From Pomphorhynchus laevis (lineage: Eukaryota > Acanthocephala > Palaeacanthocephala > Echinorhynchida > Pomphorhynchidae), in NCBI GenBank assembly GCA_012934845.2, contig WNNJ02000079.1, forward strand, positions 35,217 through 99,216: DNA of 64,000 nucleotides, given 5' to 3'. Shown piece after piece: positions 1 through 13,700 of this stretch (position 1 is its first letter; each line of letters starts with the position of its first letter). Below the pieces are notes generated by a model. It was given only the letters and a program-made list of their open reading frames with translations. It searched no databases and was not told the DNA's origin. The translations under genes were made by a program, and so were the position numbers.

Positions 1-700
1 AATGATCACCTGATTTCGTAATCGCAAATATTGTTTTTAATGTTACTTTGATCGCGATCATTGTAAATATAGCTGAAAAGTATATCATCATGCAACGAAT
101 CCTCAACTGAGCTAAAATGTAAAAATTATAAGAATGGAAATATAAACATAGTTCTTGCTGATTTAAGAAAGCTTTAATTTCTTTAAAATTATAAGATACT
201 TTCTCTTTAAATGCTACTTTCTTTAAAAAATTAAAAGCAGATTAACAATCTAATCACAAATATGCAAAACAACGATAAAAATTCAAAAGCATAAGAAAAT
301 ATAAATAAATATCATCTAAAAATATGAATTATTTATAAATCATTTAATAAAATCATCTATATAATTCATATCAGCTAACTTAGATTATTTATAAATAAAA
401 AATAATGTTAAATAAAATTTTAATCATTAAATAATAAATAATTATAAATAATAAATAATTATTATATGAAATTTTATTATTTATTCTAATATACCATTAG
501 AATAAATTATTGATTATCTGAAATAATCATTGATTATATGAAATTAAAAATTTCATATAATTTAATGTTTTTCATATAAGAAAAACATTAAAAGCATGTT
601 TATATTACAATACGTATGAATATTTTAGATTATGTCATCAATGTATCGAAACATATATTTCATATATTTATATTGTTTAGATTTAGTTTTTACATAGTTA
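1..700. other. AT-rich DNA, no gene seen
   Basis: Over 80% A+T with short palindromic AT runs (around 400-560). No splice-bounded exon was recognised. If CPSF1 is whole, this may be intron of that gene. Confidence 0.5.
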
Positions 701-704
701 TGAA

Positions 705-960
705 CAAATTTATATTCTAAAAAGCTTAAAAAAGGGAGCTACAATTGGGCTACTATCACCTCCTATTGGAACATCTTTTACTTGTCTAAATATAGATGTC
801 CCTGCTTGTAAATAATTTTGATTTATCAAAATATTTAAGGATTCTATTAATTCAATTTTATCCATATATTTATATTTACTTGATGGTTTAATTTTTGTTA
901 GATAGGCGTTATAATTATTATAACATATATATGTATATTTTTCCGAATATAAGAAAATAT
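705..960 (-). mobile_element. Penelope-like RT fragment
   Basis: Minus-strand reading gives YNAYLTKIKPSSKYKYMDKI and then NYLQAGTSIFRQVKDVPIGG followed by DSSPIVAPF. IFRQV--VPIG--SSP is the RT block before the catalytic (Y/I)DD motif in Penelope-like elements. The same YNAYLTKIKPSSKYKY stretch recurs at about 37320 and 37440, so these are copies of one family. Only a short internal piece of the RT is present. Confidence 0.5.
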
Positions 961-1099
961 ATAAAAATATATATATGAAAATAAATAAATTTTTATATAT
1001 AAAAATGTATATAAAATATACATTTTATAAATTAATTGAAATTTTGTTACACAAATGTTCAAGTAATATAATTCCTCTCGATAAGAATATTGTTGATAT

Positions 1100-2960
1100 G
1101 TTTGTATGATGAATGCGTTTAAAAAAGCGCTGTGAACTTTGGATAGGATATTCCGAGACCGCCAAGTTTCATAGGCGAATTAATTATAGTGTGCCAAAGC
1201 TCATCGAAACGCGTTACCGTCGGTGTAAGTCATTGTACATAATCTGAACAAGACTGAACGGATGTGTTAGTTCAGCATAAACTGCTTGAGGATTCTATGC
1301 TGTAATGATAAGTAATATGTTAAGGATAAGTAACCATTGCTCGAACATTTTTGCAGGCTCAGTAGAGACAAAATCTGTGTTACCGAAATTTCACGTGTCG
1401 ACACTTGTACTTCGCTAAGGATAGGAATCTTTGCCATTAGTGTAAGGTGTGTAAATATATGAAACTTTAAGGGGTTGACAGTATATCCGAACCTTGATCG
1501 CTGGGCATTGAGAATGCCCCAAACTGTCAAGAGATCCTTCAAACTACTAACAAAGTTGGCAACGTCACCATACCCATATTGTTGTACAAGAGGTGCAGCT
1601 TTCCTAATCATATCGATAGTTGAAAGATAAGCAATAGAAAAACTGGGCATGGCAAAAGAGTCTCCATGGGTGAATCCTGCTAGGGAGTGTAGGCATACAC
1701 CGTTGAAAACAAGGGTCGCAAGTGATGCGTAGATATTATGCAGAATAGGACTCAGCGCTAAGGCAATAAATTTGATGTTTCATAGTGAAGCCGTTCGATT
1801 GACGGTATTAAAGGCATTCTTGGGGTCAATAAAGAGGACGCAAAAAATATCATTTGAGTATAAGAAATTTCTAACAGAGTGAACTATGTAATGCGTTCGC
1901 CTGCATTGACATACTGCCATATGTTGCAGATCAGCGACATTCTGTGGATCATGTTGAATAAGGGCGATAAGAGCTCTTGAGACTATTCTTAGAGCGGCGT
2001 TACATATGCAGATTTGGAGTACATCCCGTCCTTTCTTGAGTGCTACGAGCCGGCATACAATGAAGACGTCACAAGTTCAGCCAGATTCAATTCAGATGCT
2101 ATGCAGATGGCAAAATCGGCAAGATATCTATCAAATGATCGAGAGTAGAAAACAAAACGAGTCAGCATTCGGCACCACATCGAAGCGTCTCGTTCAGATG
2201 GACCTATACATCTCCTTGTCTTTGTGCATTCACGAATAATACTATCCTAGTCTAGAATGGTAAAGCGTACTGCATTATAAAATCGCATATTCACCATATT
2301 ATTTAAGAGTCTCGAGTATTCAAAACAGTTGCCTGCAATCGGATGTAAATCGGCTATAACAGTTTTTTATCGATGATTTCATTAGTACCAGTGTGCCAGT
2401 GAATGGGTCCCCAAGTAGTGCTCTGAGAGAGTTTTCCATTTGAAATGAGCCGAAAATATTGTTTCGTCCAGTCCGGTTGTGAGGAACTGGAGAACCGTTT
2501 CTAAGCATAGTTTTGCAGATAAGCAGTTTCTTCAAAGAGTTCGATGTATTGTCCTCGGCGTCATAAATCTAATAGACCTTCCAGTGATTTCTGAATGGAT
2601 GCAACCTTTTTCGAGATACCTGATTGAAAGATTAATTGTCAAAAAGCCTACGCGGTTTATAAGGGTTCAATAATATTGGGCTCGTTTGTTGATGTTGCAC
2701 GATAGGCCTCCGGTGAATTACGATATCATATATGATTAATAGATCGTTTTAATTATGTGACTCAACTCTAATAGCGGCATCGTGAGTGCGGTTAGTACCA
2801 CTTACGTATACGCTGGCAGCGTAGTTCTCCACAACTGGATTAACAAGCTATTTGAAGGCAGATCGGTTGGTGCTCGACAACTCAATCACTCGATATTACT
2901 CCTCTCACAACGGCATTCATGACATGTTGCGTCCTGACCGTAGCATGAACAGCGCACAAT
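1100..2960 (-). mobile_element. R2-like retrotransposon copy A, degraded
   Basis: Minus-strand fragments appear in the expected order: a Cys-rich patch near 2940-2850 (C-C..C--C-C); a block near 2450-2340 reading MENSLRALLGDPFTGTL; the RT fingers and palm near 2050-1780 (ALRIVSRALIALIQHDPQN, FCVLFIDPKNAFNTVNR); the later RT near 1740-1470 (MPSFSIAYLSTIDMI, then FGYTVNPLKFHIF); and KLGGLGISYP near 1165. The family is the one found at 46390 and 49125. Frames are interrupted many times. It is a broken non-LTR copy sitting left of the last CPSF1 exon found. Confidence 0.7.
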
Positions 2961-3513
2961 AGTGTTACATGGTTTTCATTTAATCATTACGGAGTAATGA
3001 CTAAAGGAAAATTTAAAAAACTAATGTTGTAATTATCCTGTTTTGTTTTTACTGTAATTTGTGTATGATATGACATTTCTCTCTAATATTTTTCAGGTAG
3101 TCGTGTAAATAGTAGTTTTGAAATAGTCGTTGGAATAGATTCGATGGTTTCCTATTCGTTTTTACATGTAATGTGTTTAAGCAGTTATTTTTTTAGTTTT
3201 GCTTAGTGGTGAGTTTTGACTCAGTGTTGAGCATATGCCACAGCTCAGTGTGATGGGATGTGGCACATATGTAGCTGTTCAGTGTTGAGACCAAATTCTT
3301 TATTTATCACGATTTCTTGATTTTTCTGTTTATATTTTGTATTTATGTATTTATTTTTGTTTTTTTATCTGTTTGTGTTTGCCCCACAATCAGTGTCCAG
3401 TGGGTTAATAAATCTCTCAGTTAATATTATTAATATTAACAATATTATTTTAAATTATTAGATTAGATTATTAATATTAGACTATAATATTAATATTAAT
3501 ATAATTTCTAATC
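2961..3513. other. intergenic or intronic spacer with one inverted repeat
   Basis: AT-rich spacer. At about 3228-3285 CATATGCCACA and TGTGGCACATATG form an inverted repeat, flanked by two copies of CAGTGTTGAG. No gene was seen. Confidence 0.4.
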
Positions 3514-3932
3514 TTCATTGGTCGGTTTGATATTATCCTCGTGTGGTTGTTTCAATTTTTTTTCGTTCTTTTTCCGTTCTTATACGAAATGTTCACTGGA
3601 CAGTAAGCCGACATAAAAAGGCAGCTTCCAGTGAACATTTCGTATAAGAACGGAATAAAAAATCGGTGTGTGGTGGATTCGAATTGCGAATATTAGTTAC
3701 CGCCCATACCAAATATAGAACACATTAATTGTGTAATTTGGTATATAAGCCAAATATAAACCAGCATTTCGGCGACAAGGAATCAGCAGAAGCAGTTAAA
3801 GGACCGAAACACGAAATGTAGGCGTGGGCTCACTGCTGATGAGGTCCACCCACGCTGATTGTAGTGTACAGTGATGCTGATAGGATTCAAACAACCACAC
3901 GAGGATAATATCAAACCGACCAATGAAGAATA
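3512..3932. mobile_element. foldback/MITE element with ~40-bp terminal inverted repeats
   Basis: The left end CTTCATTGGTCGGTTTGATA and its extension through ATTATCCTCGTGTGGTTGTTT are repeated inverted at 3887-3930. Nested inside is a second inverted repeat: TTCCGTTCTTATACGAAATG and GTTCACTGGA (about 3570-3599), with the inverse at 3629-3658. The right half carries the structured GGACCGAAAC...CTGATGAGGTCC module at 3801-3860. There is no ORF, so it is non-autonomous. A target-site duplication could not be fixed. Confidence 0.75.
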
Positions 3933-4633
3933 GCGGCTCGTGTAAGCAATATTCACAATAATTTCTAATATTAGACTATCAGAAATAAAATGTAAACATC
4001 ATTTAATATTTATTGTACTTCATTATCTAGTATAATAATAAAGTTGAGTATAAGCAACATTATATTAAACACACCCTAATTTTTGAAAACAATAAAAAGT
4101 ATTTTAGTTTATTATTATTTTTGGTCATCCACTAATAATGCAAAAGTATAATGATTAAATTCATCATTAAAGAAAAGCAAAAAGGTTAAAGGCAAAAGTG
4201 AGAAACGCAACAATGTACGCGCATGTGTATACTCAACCCCGTTCTTAATAATATTATCACTCTTAAAAATTACAAAAAATATATATTTATTTAATATAAT
4301 AATTTTACCGATTTTTGCAGTGTTTTATAGTAATATAATTGGGTTTCAAAAAATTAATTCGGAAAGGATTTCAGCAGAGTGAAATTGAAATGCTTGCTCA
4401 TGTATTGATTGTACAAATATTTGTTGACAATTTTTAGATAAAAACAAAATCTAATTAAAAATAGCTTTTCCTATTGTTTTAATTTAAAATATTTAGCATT
4501 TAATTTTATTCATCAGCTCTGTGTGTTAGTATTTATAATATATAGAAACATAATAATATAACATATATTTGTAAAATGTAATGTTAAATTGTTAAAGAAT
4601 GAACAATTATATAATAATATATTAATATTATAC
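3933..4633. other. AT-rich spacer, nothing recognised
   Basis: Low-complexity AT DNA downstream of the last CPSF1 exon found. It probably belongs to the next CPSF1 intron. No splice-bounded coding block was recognised. Confidence 0.4.
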
Positions 4634-4746
4634 CTGTTATCGACGCCCGAATCTATATCAGGATTAACTGAAGTCGTAAAAGGCTTACCATTACCTGCAA
4701 TAAGTCCGATTTTATCAGCGAAGCATGTGTGCAATAATACATTAGG
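4634..4746 (-). CDS. CPSF1: CPSF1 exon 11, last one found
   Basis: Acceptor GTTTAG, donor GTATAA. It encodes PNVLLHTCFADKIGLIAGNG and then KPFTTSVNPDIDSGVDN, plausibly the VITLCLYRD--GMFTTES region. It is less conserved than the others and ends in a split codon whose partner was not found in bases 1-4633. Confidence 0.65.
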
Positions 4747-7700
4747 CTAAACCAGTAAGCGTAGAATATAATGAAATAAAAATTTCATTATATTAACCTT
4801 GTAATTGTTTTGGTCTAAACTTATTAATGGAGTTTCAGACGAATCATCAAGGACTATAAGCGATAACTTATTTGCTGAATTGCAAATAGCAACAAAACGT
4901 CCGGTAACATCAGCGGAAACAATAACAGGATCATCTGCGCCAACAAGCTCTAGTTTCTGTATGCGATGAACTAAAGAAATAGGAAGACATTAGCAATATT
5001 TTCTAACGTAAATGTTTTTAATTAGATTTACATAATTTCTTATTATGAAATAATTATGACATAATTTCTTATTTTTTAATTAGGTAATTTCTTATTATTA
5101 ATAATTTAATTATAAATTATTTTTAAATTTTGTTTTAAATTGAGTTTTTTTAAATAGCAATGAATCCATAGCAGACAAAATGAGAGAATCGAGGCTGAGA
5201 TGGTATGGGCATGTACAGAGGGCAAACGTGAACACACTGGCGCAGGCACCACTACAAATCGAGGTCGAATGAAAGAGACAAAGATGAAGACAAAGAAAAT
5301 ATGGTTGGATACCCTACTGAATGATATGAAAATGGTCAGACTCACCCACGAAGACGCAGCGGATAGGGCATTTTGGCACCAGCAAACGTGGGAAGCGGAC
5401 CCCACAAAACAGGATAAACGCTAAGAAGGAGAAATAGCAATGCGCAAAAAAATATATATTTTAACCAAAAGTTAAATCTTTTGATCTTAGGGATCCAACA
5501 AAATTCTTGATTCTGAGCATCATGAATGAGCAAAATTCTTGTGGTCATAATTGTTGACGAATTATTTACAAGTAGATTGTAAATAATTGTGGCGATAAAT
5601 TACAATTAAAATGAAAAAAATATAAAGCTTTGAAATATTACTAATAAATATTTAATTATTAAATTAATAATTAATTATTATATTTAACTATTAATTAAAA
5701 TTAAATTATAATTATTATTTAATTATTATATTTAATATTAAATAGATATTTTAAGAAATAAATATTTATAACCCAGTAATTTTTAATGGATTTATATTAC
5801 ATTAATTAAAATATATTTATATTTAATAGATTTAAAATGTATTTAAAATATTTAAATATATTAAATTATAATTTACTTACTGCCTTTCATCAGGTAAGCC
5901 GCTTTTGGTGTTATCTGAATAATAAGATTACTGTCACCTATATTTCCAGCCATTACAGTTGACGATTCAGTGTCAAAGCCGGAACTATCCACTTCAGTAA
6001 TATCTTGGCCTGTTTGTAGTACCTAAATGGCATAAGCAAACAATAAAAAATAAAATTATAGAAAATAAAATGCTGGTTTACATACATGAACATTATATCC
6101 AAAATAACGAAACTTGTTAAGATTATTAGACAAATGATAAATAGACTCTGTAATAATAATAAACCAAAACGTTTTTGCAATTACTGTTATCTACAAATAG
6201 CATTTTGTGTAAAAACCGAAATGCGTCAGAAGATTAACAAATATATTTTTCATTATACCGTATTTTATAATTAAACAAAAGAGATTTGAAAAACAGATTA
6301 ATTCATCGAATGAAATTATTAAGCGATTTTGAGGATTAGAGGCTTATTTTTAAGGCTTATTCGATCGAATAAGTTGATAAAATACAAATGATTAGATAAA
6401 TTAGATGAAATAAACAATAAATTTCAAATTATTCTACTAATAGATCATGAACATATTGTTTACAAAAGATATGTTTATTAATATATTATTGGTGTCATAC
6501 ATCTGATCAGATTATTAATGTAATGTTATAATAAAATAATGAAATTAAAATTTAACAAGTTGAAAAAATTAAAATTAATTTTGAAATTAATTTAGTATTA
6601 TTTTATCTTCATTAATTATTATATTATCTTGATTGTTTCAAAAATTACCTGTCTATATTAAGCGACATTTTTTCAGAATCGCATTTTATGCTCTTAATTT
6701 ATGTCAAATGATATACTTCATTGATTTCAAAATAATACAATTTATAGTTTGCATACGCATGCTAGAGATAAGTGTCTTGAATAAATCGCTGAATTGTCAC
6801 ATTTTGTATCATGAATCGATGTATAAATTATATTTAACTGAAACTGCATACAAATAAAACTGCATACCGAAACTGCATACATATTTTTATATTTTTCAAC
6901 TGTATTTTATTAATTATTAAAATATTAAAATAAGCAAAATTAATATTATAATATTGTATTATAATATTGTAATATTATATTAATATTATAATATTGTAAT
7001 ATTATAAAATTGTAAAATACTTAATATATAATATTGTAAGATACGATATATCATAACCACACCGCACATATTTTTAAAATATGATTATATTTATAATACT
7101 TGAAAAATAGTAGAATTTATTTATAAATTTATAAATAAAATTTATAAATAAAATTATTAAATTATTATTTATTAATAATTTATAAATAAATTATTTTAAT
7201 TATTTATAAATTACTTATTTTTTTAAGTAATTTTAAGTAAGACCAAAACCTTCACGGGTCGTTTACATTAGTTCAGTTGATCTTTACATTAGTTCAGTTT
7301 TAATGAGTAGCAATCTGACAAAAACATTACAATCGCAAAACAACATCGAAACAGTCACGAAATTATAACACGATACGTTGTGGCATAATTCAAGTGCAAA
7401 GATTTTATTATTAAAATGCATCTCTTTTGAAAAAGAGATGCATTTTTCATTCAGAATCGCATTTTAGCTGATAATTTGAATCATTTTTTATTTGAATTGA
7501 AATGTTTCATTATAAGATAAAAAGAGAAGTGACCGTTTTATAGTGGAAAACTAAACTGAAAATATGAACTTTATATGTCAATAAAATAAATTGATCGACT
7601 ATATTTAATCAATTATATAATAATATTTAAAAGCAATAAAATTAAAAAAATTATTAAAAGCAATCATATTGTAATTATCTGCAAAATATGTTTAATATAT

Positions 7701-10700
7701 GTTTGTTAAGCATAAACGGTAATGGGAGCCATTAAATATGTTTTTATAAACTTCGACTCAATTTTGAACTGAATAAATGTATGGTTTTTCTTAAGATTTA
7801 CTAATATATGCTCATTAAACAAAAATGTAGACAAAATGTAGACTTTTATTAAAACATAGAGATTTCCTACAATCACTTCTCAACACTTTTGCGGTATTTT
7901 TATTTAAGACAGATTTTAAGCTTTTGATCAGATTAAAGATTACACTTTTTAAGATTTAGTATTAGTTTTGACCTTTATTCTTGAACTTGGAACAGTCGAC
8001 GGCTGAAACAAATTTTTGTTAAATATTAGATAATATATATAAGATATTAATTTCATAATAAAAACTATTTATTCAAACTTACGACAGTTGAACCGGATTC
8101 TTGGGATATAATGAGAAAATCGTGATAAATTGAATTGTCCTAAACGTTATGTGAAACCAATCGTAAATACTTTAAACATATAGATGATAAATAAACCTCA
8201 GACGATCGAACAGTCCAAGTATGATCACAATCTGGAAGTTCGATTGAAGTTACAATTTGTGGACGAATTGTCTGGTATTGAATGCTAATACATGCGGTTT
8301 TTGAACATCCTCCAATCGACACAAGATCAAATTGATTGCGCTTACAGCCTGTCATCTCATCGGCTAAAAACGAAGGTGGTGCAATTGTTGTCTGTCCATA
8401 AGGCCCATAATTTGAAATAATATCAGCGATTGCGAATGAATAGCTAAACAGGGTAAGTTTGTCGCTATCAACTATTCTGTTTGACATCCGCTGATAAAGC
8501 TCCGATATTTCATCAAATGGTTCATTATCTGGGATAGCTTTGATATCATCGGAATTTTGAACATCATTTGTTTCCTTTATTGTTGTTGTGCACTTGAGTA
8601 GAACTGAGTTACCGAGTCGCGATCCGATAAAAAACAACTGACTATCGTTAAATTTGAAAGTGCACACGCATTCGGCGGGTGAACTCACAGCACATTTCTC
8701 AATTATGAAACACTGCTTAGAACCGGTAGTATGTAACGCATCAAAAAGTACGGTGGCTATAAGGATTTCTCCAGTTTTTAGGCAAAGAACAATTCGAGAT
8801 CGGTCAATAAAGGCAGCTTTACTTAGATCTAATGATATCTTTAAATGTCTCATGTTTCCTTAAAAAATTACTATTTAAAAAGTAGACTGACGATTTTAGT
8901 TTTACCTAAACGAAGATTTGTAGAGTGCTCGACGTTGCTATTAACACCAACTCCGCAAATTGCAGTGCTTTGACATGCATAGATCAGCGCATTCATTGTT
9001 ATTACCATTACACCACCTCAAATTACAATATAATATTTTACTGATCGTTAGAAGCATTTACCGGCTAACCAATTGGATGAAGAACAGGTAATAAACCAAC
9101 AATATCATAAGGCAAGCTATTTAATCTCCAAATTATCGACGTGTGCTTTTTATGAATGTTCATTGAAAGTCCCATTAAAGCGCATGTGTCTTTTTTTACT
9201 GCAAGCCTACTATAACAAATTAAAAATGGTCAAGTTACGTGCATTTGACTTAGAAAAACAGCTAATATTAGCAAATATCAACAGAGGCTTTTGTACGATA
9301 ACACGATACCCTTTGAATTTTGAAAAGATTTAATAATTAAATAAAATATAAATTCGAAAATATAAGAATGAATTAAAGCGAATGAAATCAAAAACCAGTG
9401 AATTACAAAATATAAAAACTATCCCTTTATTTTTTCTTTAAATTTTTATAAAATTATAGGAACGAAAAAATTGAGTTAGTAAAAAATGTGTTATTCCAAA
9501 AAGGTCACTAAAAAATTATAAAGGCTTTTCAGTTGAAAAACCTTTGTAATTCCTGAAGATGATGGCCTGATTTATTAATATATAGTGACCTTTTTGGAAT
9601 AAAACCTTCCTACTCACTTACTTTCTTCGCTCATGTACATTTATATTAAATATTGAAATTCCTTATGATCCAAATATTTAATACAAACGCAAGTACTGTA
9701 TTTTTTATTAAAATGATATTTAATTTCTTTATCACATCAATCAACTTGTAGATACTAATTTGAAGTGAACATAAACAAACGTTTTTAGAAAGATTGAGAA
9801 CCGTTTGGCCATAACTAGCTTGGAAATAAAACAAAATGTGTTAATATCAAAAAAGCGCAATGATCGAACTGTCGATCTAGGTTAGTATTGTATTTTAAAA
9901 GTAAAGGATATATATTTGTTCTACTGCTGGATGTATTTTTCAACTGCTGAATATAAACCGGTGATAGATACATAAAGACCCATAATTACTTAAAACGGTA
10001 TATTTAAATTATAATATATAAAAGTACATTTTTGTACTTTTATAAATAATAATAAATATAATAAAAAATAATATACTTATTTATATTATTTATGTATAAT
10101 ATACTTATTTATTTTTTAAATAAATAATATAAAAGTACATTTATGTACTTTGATGTCTTATGCAACTTTGATCGAAATTTAAGTTTAAAATGAGCATTAT
10201 TAGTTGCAGCATTATTAAAAATAACATCAAATATTTACTCTTGACGCTAAAAGAATATGTAATTAATCTTTTTTTATTTATGAAAATATTATAATTTGAC
10301 TTTATAATTCACTTTCTTAATTTAATCAATAATTAAAATTAGAAAGTACACAATCAACTAGTAAACATGTAGTGTGGTAATTAAGAAATATTGAACTATC
10401 AATTAGTGAACAATTGTTCACTAATTAAACAAATTAATGTTTTAATTAAATACAAGTTCAGTAGTTTCATCTATTCGGAAAATAAACCAAACTATAACAT
10501 TCTATTGTGCTACTTTGATAGACAATATAAAATTATTTATTTCTTAAATCATCTACATAGATGTTTTAAAAATATATGAAATTTCGTTAAACTGAATTTA
10601 TATTGGAATAACGTCAGCACCGGCATGTTATGTGGAGTCAAAGACGCAGTTTTTGATTAAAAACGCAGTTTTTCAGAAACTGCGTCTTGTGCTCTGTATA

Positions 10701-13700
10701 GTGATCTGTATTCTCTTTACCTGATGATGCTGGTTGTGATCAGCTAAATATTGTCTAAATTTATTTTTTCTGCTGCTTGGCCTCTATCAATTTTTAACAA
10801 GGAGGAATTTGGATATAAAAAACAATAAATACGAAATCAATTGAATAGCTTAAATAATGACTTTTTTTAAAACAACATTTATTTTTATACAAAATCGATT
10901 TATCTTTGATGATAAACCATCAAATTAGCATTCTGTTACAAACAGTAGAATGTCTTATTTCACCGGAAGGAAGTTACCATTCATATGTTCAACACGGCGT
11001 TATATTGTTCAATTTTATATCACACTATTTAACCCGGCATCATATTGTTCAATTAGAATTGATTATTTATTTATTATCATGTGATTATTATAATTGGCAA
11101 GTATTTATTCGATTTTTATTTGATTAAATTTGTCTTGTATTTTGTAAATAAAATTAATAATCAATTTGTAAAGCAATACAGAAATATATGCAATACCCAA
11201 CCCAGGTTCTTTTAGGCTCACAAGCAATAACGACGGTAGGCTGATTAAATCCACTCAAAAACTGGAAATCAATTATCCTAAGTTGTAGCCATTCGTCTAA
11301 TGAATGTAAATCGACCAAATATGATTCAATGAGATTGTTGCAGCTAAAATATAGTCTTTAAGATGTAAAAATATTAAAACTTTGAAACCTTGAAGGTTTA
11401 GTGGCCGTTGTTGCTTGCAAAGAAATCGTGATCATTTTACAATTAAAAGATAATACAGCAGCACACCTCATTTCATTATCAACTCTGACAACTGGCGGAT
11501 ATATGTTGTAAATTTGTCCCTTCTATAAAATTAAAAGGACTTTATTAAGCACATCAATTTTGGCTAATTGCATCGTTTGTATCAAACAACATTATAAATA
11601 AGATCCATGCCATAGAGAAGAACGACATACGAAATTTGAAAATATATATCTGCAAATAATGAACATGAGAACGGTATAAAAATAAAGAACATAAGAATTA
11701 ACTTGAATTCAAAAAAATAAGACTGCAGCATTTTAAATTATATTGTAGCATTTTAAATATAATAATAATAGCATTCAATAAAGAATAATAGCATTCAAAA
11801 CACATATGTAGCTTACAAACTGGATAGTTTTTTAATATGAAATTGTTGCATGAAAAATTATACTGTAGCATTTAATATAGCTGCATTTAATATAAATAGC
11901 TGAATTCAATATGAAAACAAATTCTACACCCAAACATGAGAAAAATAGAAATAGTTATTTTATTTCAATTTTTTAAATTCATTAATTTATTATTTCATTA
12001 TTTAAAATTTAATTATTAAAATTTTAAATAATTATTGGAACTGGATCAAAGGAAAGACGAAATTATTTTTGATATTTCGCTAACTACTGTTAGATTTTAA
12101 TTTTTAGAAAATTACATTGTAATTTTCTGAAGATGCTAATAGTAGTTAGCGAAATATCAAAAATAATTTCGTATTTCCTTTGATTCAGCTCTAATAATTA
12201 TTTATCAATAATGAATCAGTATCAACTATTTAAAATTGTATATGTATAGTGAAATAAAGAAATTATAAACATTTGATTACAGTTTGTCTAATGTTATTTA
12301 GAACGGGGTAAAGGCACTTTACAAATAAGAAGAGGTGACATAATCTATCTATATATTCAAAATCGTGACGATAGCGAGATGCTTGAAGGAGAAAATGACC
12401 GTAATAGGCGTGAAGGCAATTTCTTAGCAAAATCTGTATACATTATTCTAACTGGAGACAGACCAACTGCAAAAGCAATGGTTAGTATTATCTACATTTT
12501 ATCATACTTATTTGTGTTAATAATCTTAATATTTTTCAATATTTAGATATTTCAGTGCTTTTAAAATAAAATTACATTATAATTTTCTGAAGACGCTAAC
12601 AGAAGTTAGCGAAAATATCAAAAATAATTTCTTCTTTCCTTTGATCCAGCTCCAATAATTATTTATCAATAACGGATCAGTATCAACTATTTAAAGTAAT
12701 TTTCTGAAGATGCTAACAGAAGTTAGCGAAATATCAAAAATAATTTCGTCTTTCCTTTGATCCAACTATTTAAAAGTAATTTTCTGAGGACGCTAATAGA
12801 AGTTAGCGAAATATCAAAAATAATTTCGTCTTTCCTTTGGTCCAGCTCCAATAATTATTTACCAATAATGGATCAGTATCAACTATTTAAAAGTAATTTT
12901 CTGAAGACGCCAACAGTAGTTCGCGAAATATCAAAAATAATTACGTATTTCCTTTGATCCAGCTCCAATAATTATTTATCAATAAAATGGATCAGTATCA
13001 ACTATTAAAAGGTAATTTTCTGAAGATGCTAACAGAAGTTAGCGAAATATCAAAAATAATTTCGTCTTTCCTTTGATCCAACTATTTAAAAGTAATTTTC
13101 TGAAGACGCTAACAGAAGTTAGCGAAAATATCAAAAATAATTTCTTCTTTCCTTTGATCCAGCTGCAATAATTATTTATCAATAATGGATCAGTATCAAC
13201 TATTAAAAAGTAATTTTGTGAAGATTCTAACATAAGTTAGCGAAATATCAAAAATAATTTCGTCTTTCCTTTGATCCAACTATTTAAAAGTAATTTTCTG
13301 AAGACGCTAACAGAAGTTAGCGAAAATATCAAAAATAATTTCTTCTTTCCTTTGATCCAGCTCCAATAATTATTTATCAATAATGGATCAGTATCAACTA
13401 TTTAAAAGTAATTTTCTGAAGATGCTAACAGAAGTTAGCGAAAATATCAAAAATAATTTCTTCTTTCCTTTGATCCAGCTCCAATAATTATTTATCAATA
13501 ATGGATCAGTATCAACTATTTAAAGTAATTTTCTGAAGATGCTAACAGAAGTTAGCGAAATATCAAAAATAATTTCGTCTTTCCTTTGATCCAACTATTT
13601 AAAAGTAATTTTCTGAAGACGCTAACAGAAGTTAGCGAAAATATCAAAAATAATTACGTCTTTCCTTTGATCCTGCTGCAATAATTATTTATCAATAATG

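Noticed and set aside
3801-3860. A canonical hammerhead ribozyme
   Set aside because: The CTGATGA and GAAAC boxes and the GGACC/GGTCC helix are present, but the strands that should form helix I do not pair; they pair elsewhere. Kept only as a structured module.
8654-8863. Plus-strand open frame over CPSF1 exon 7
   Set aside because: It is antisense to a well-supported exon and has no protein-like pattern of its own.
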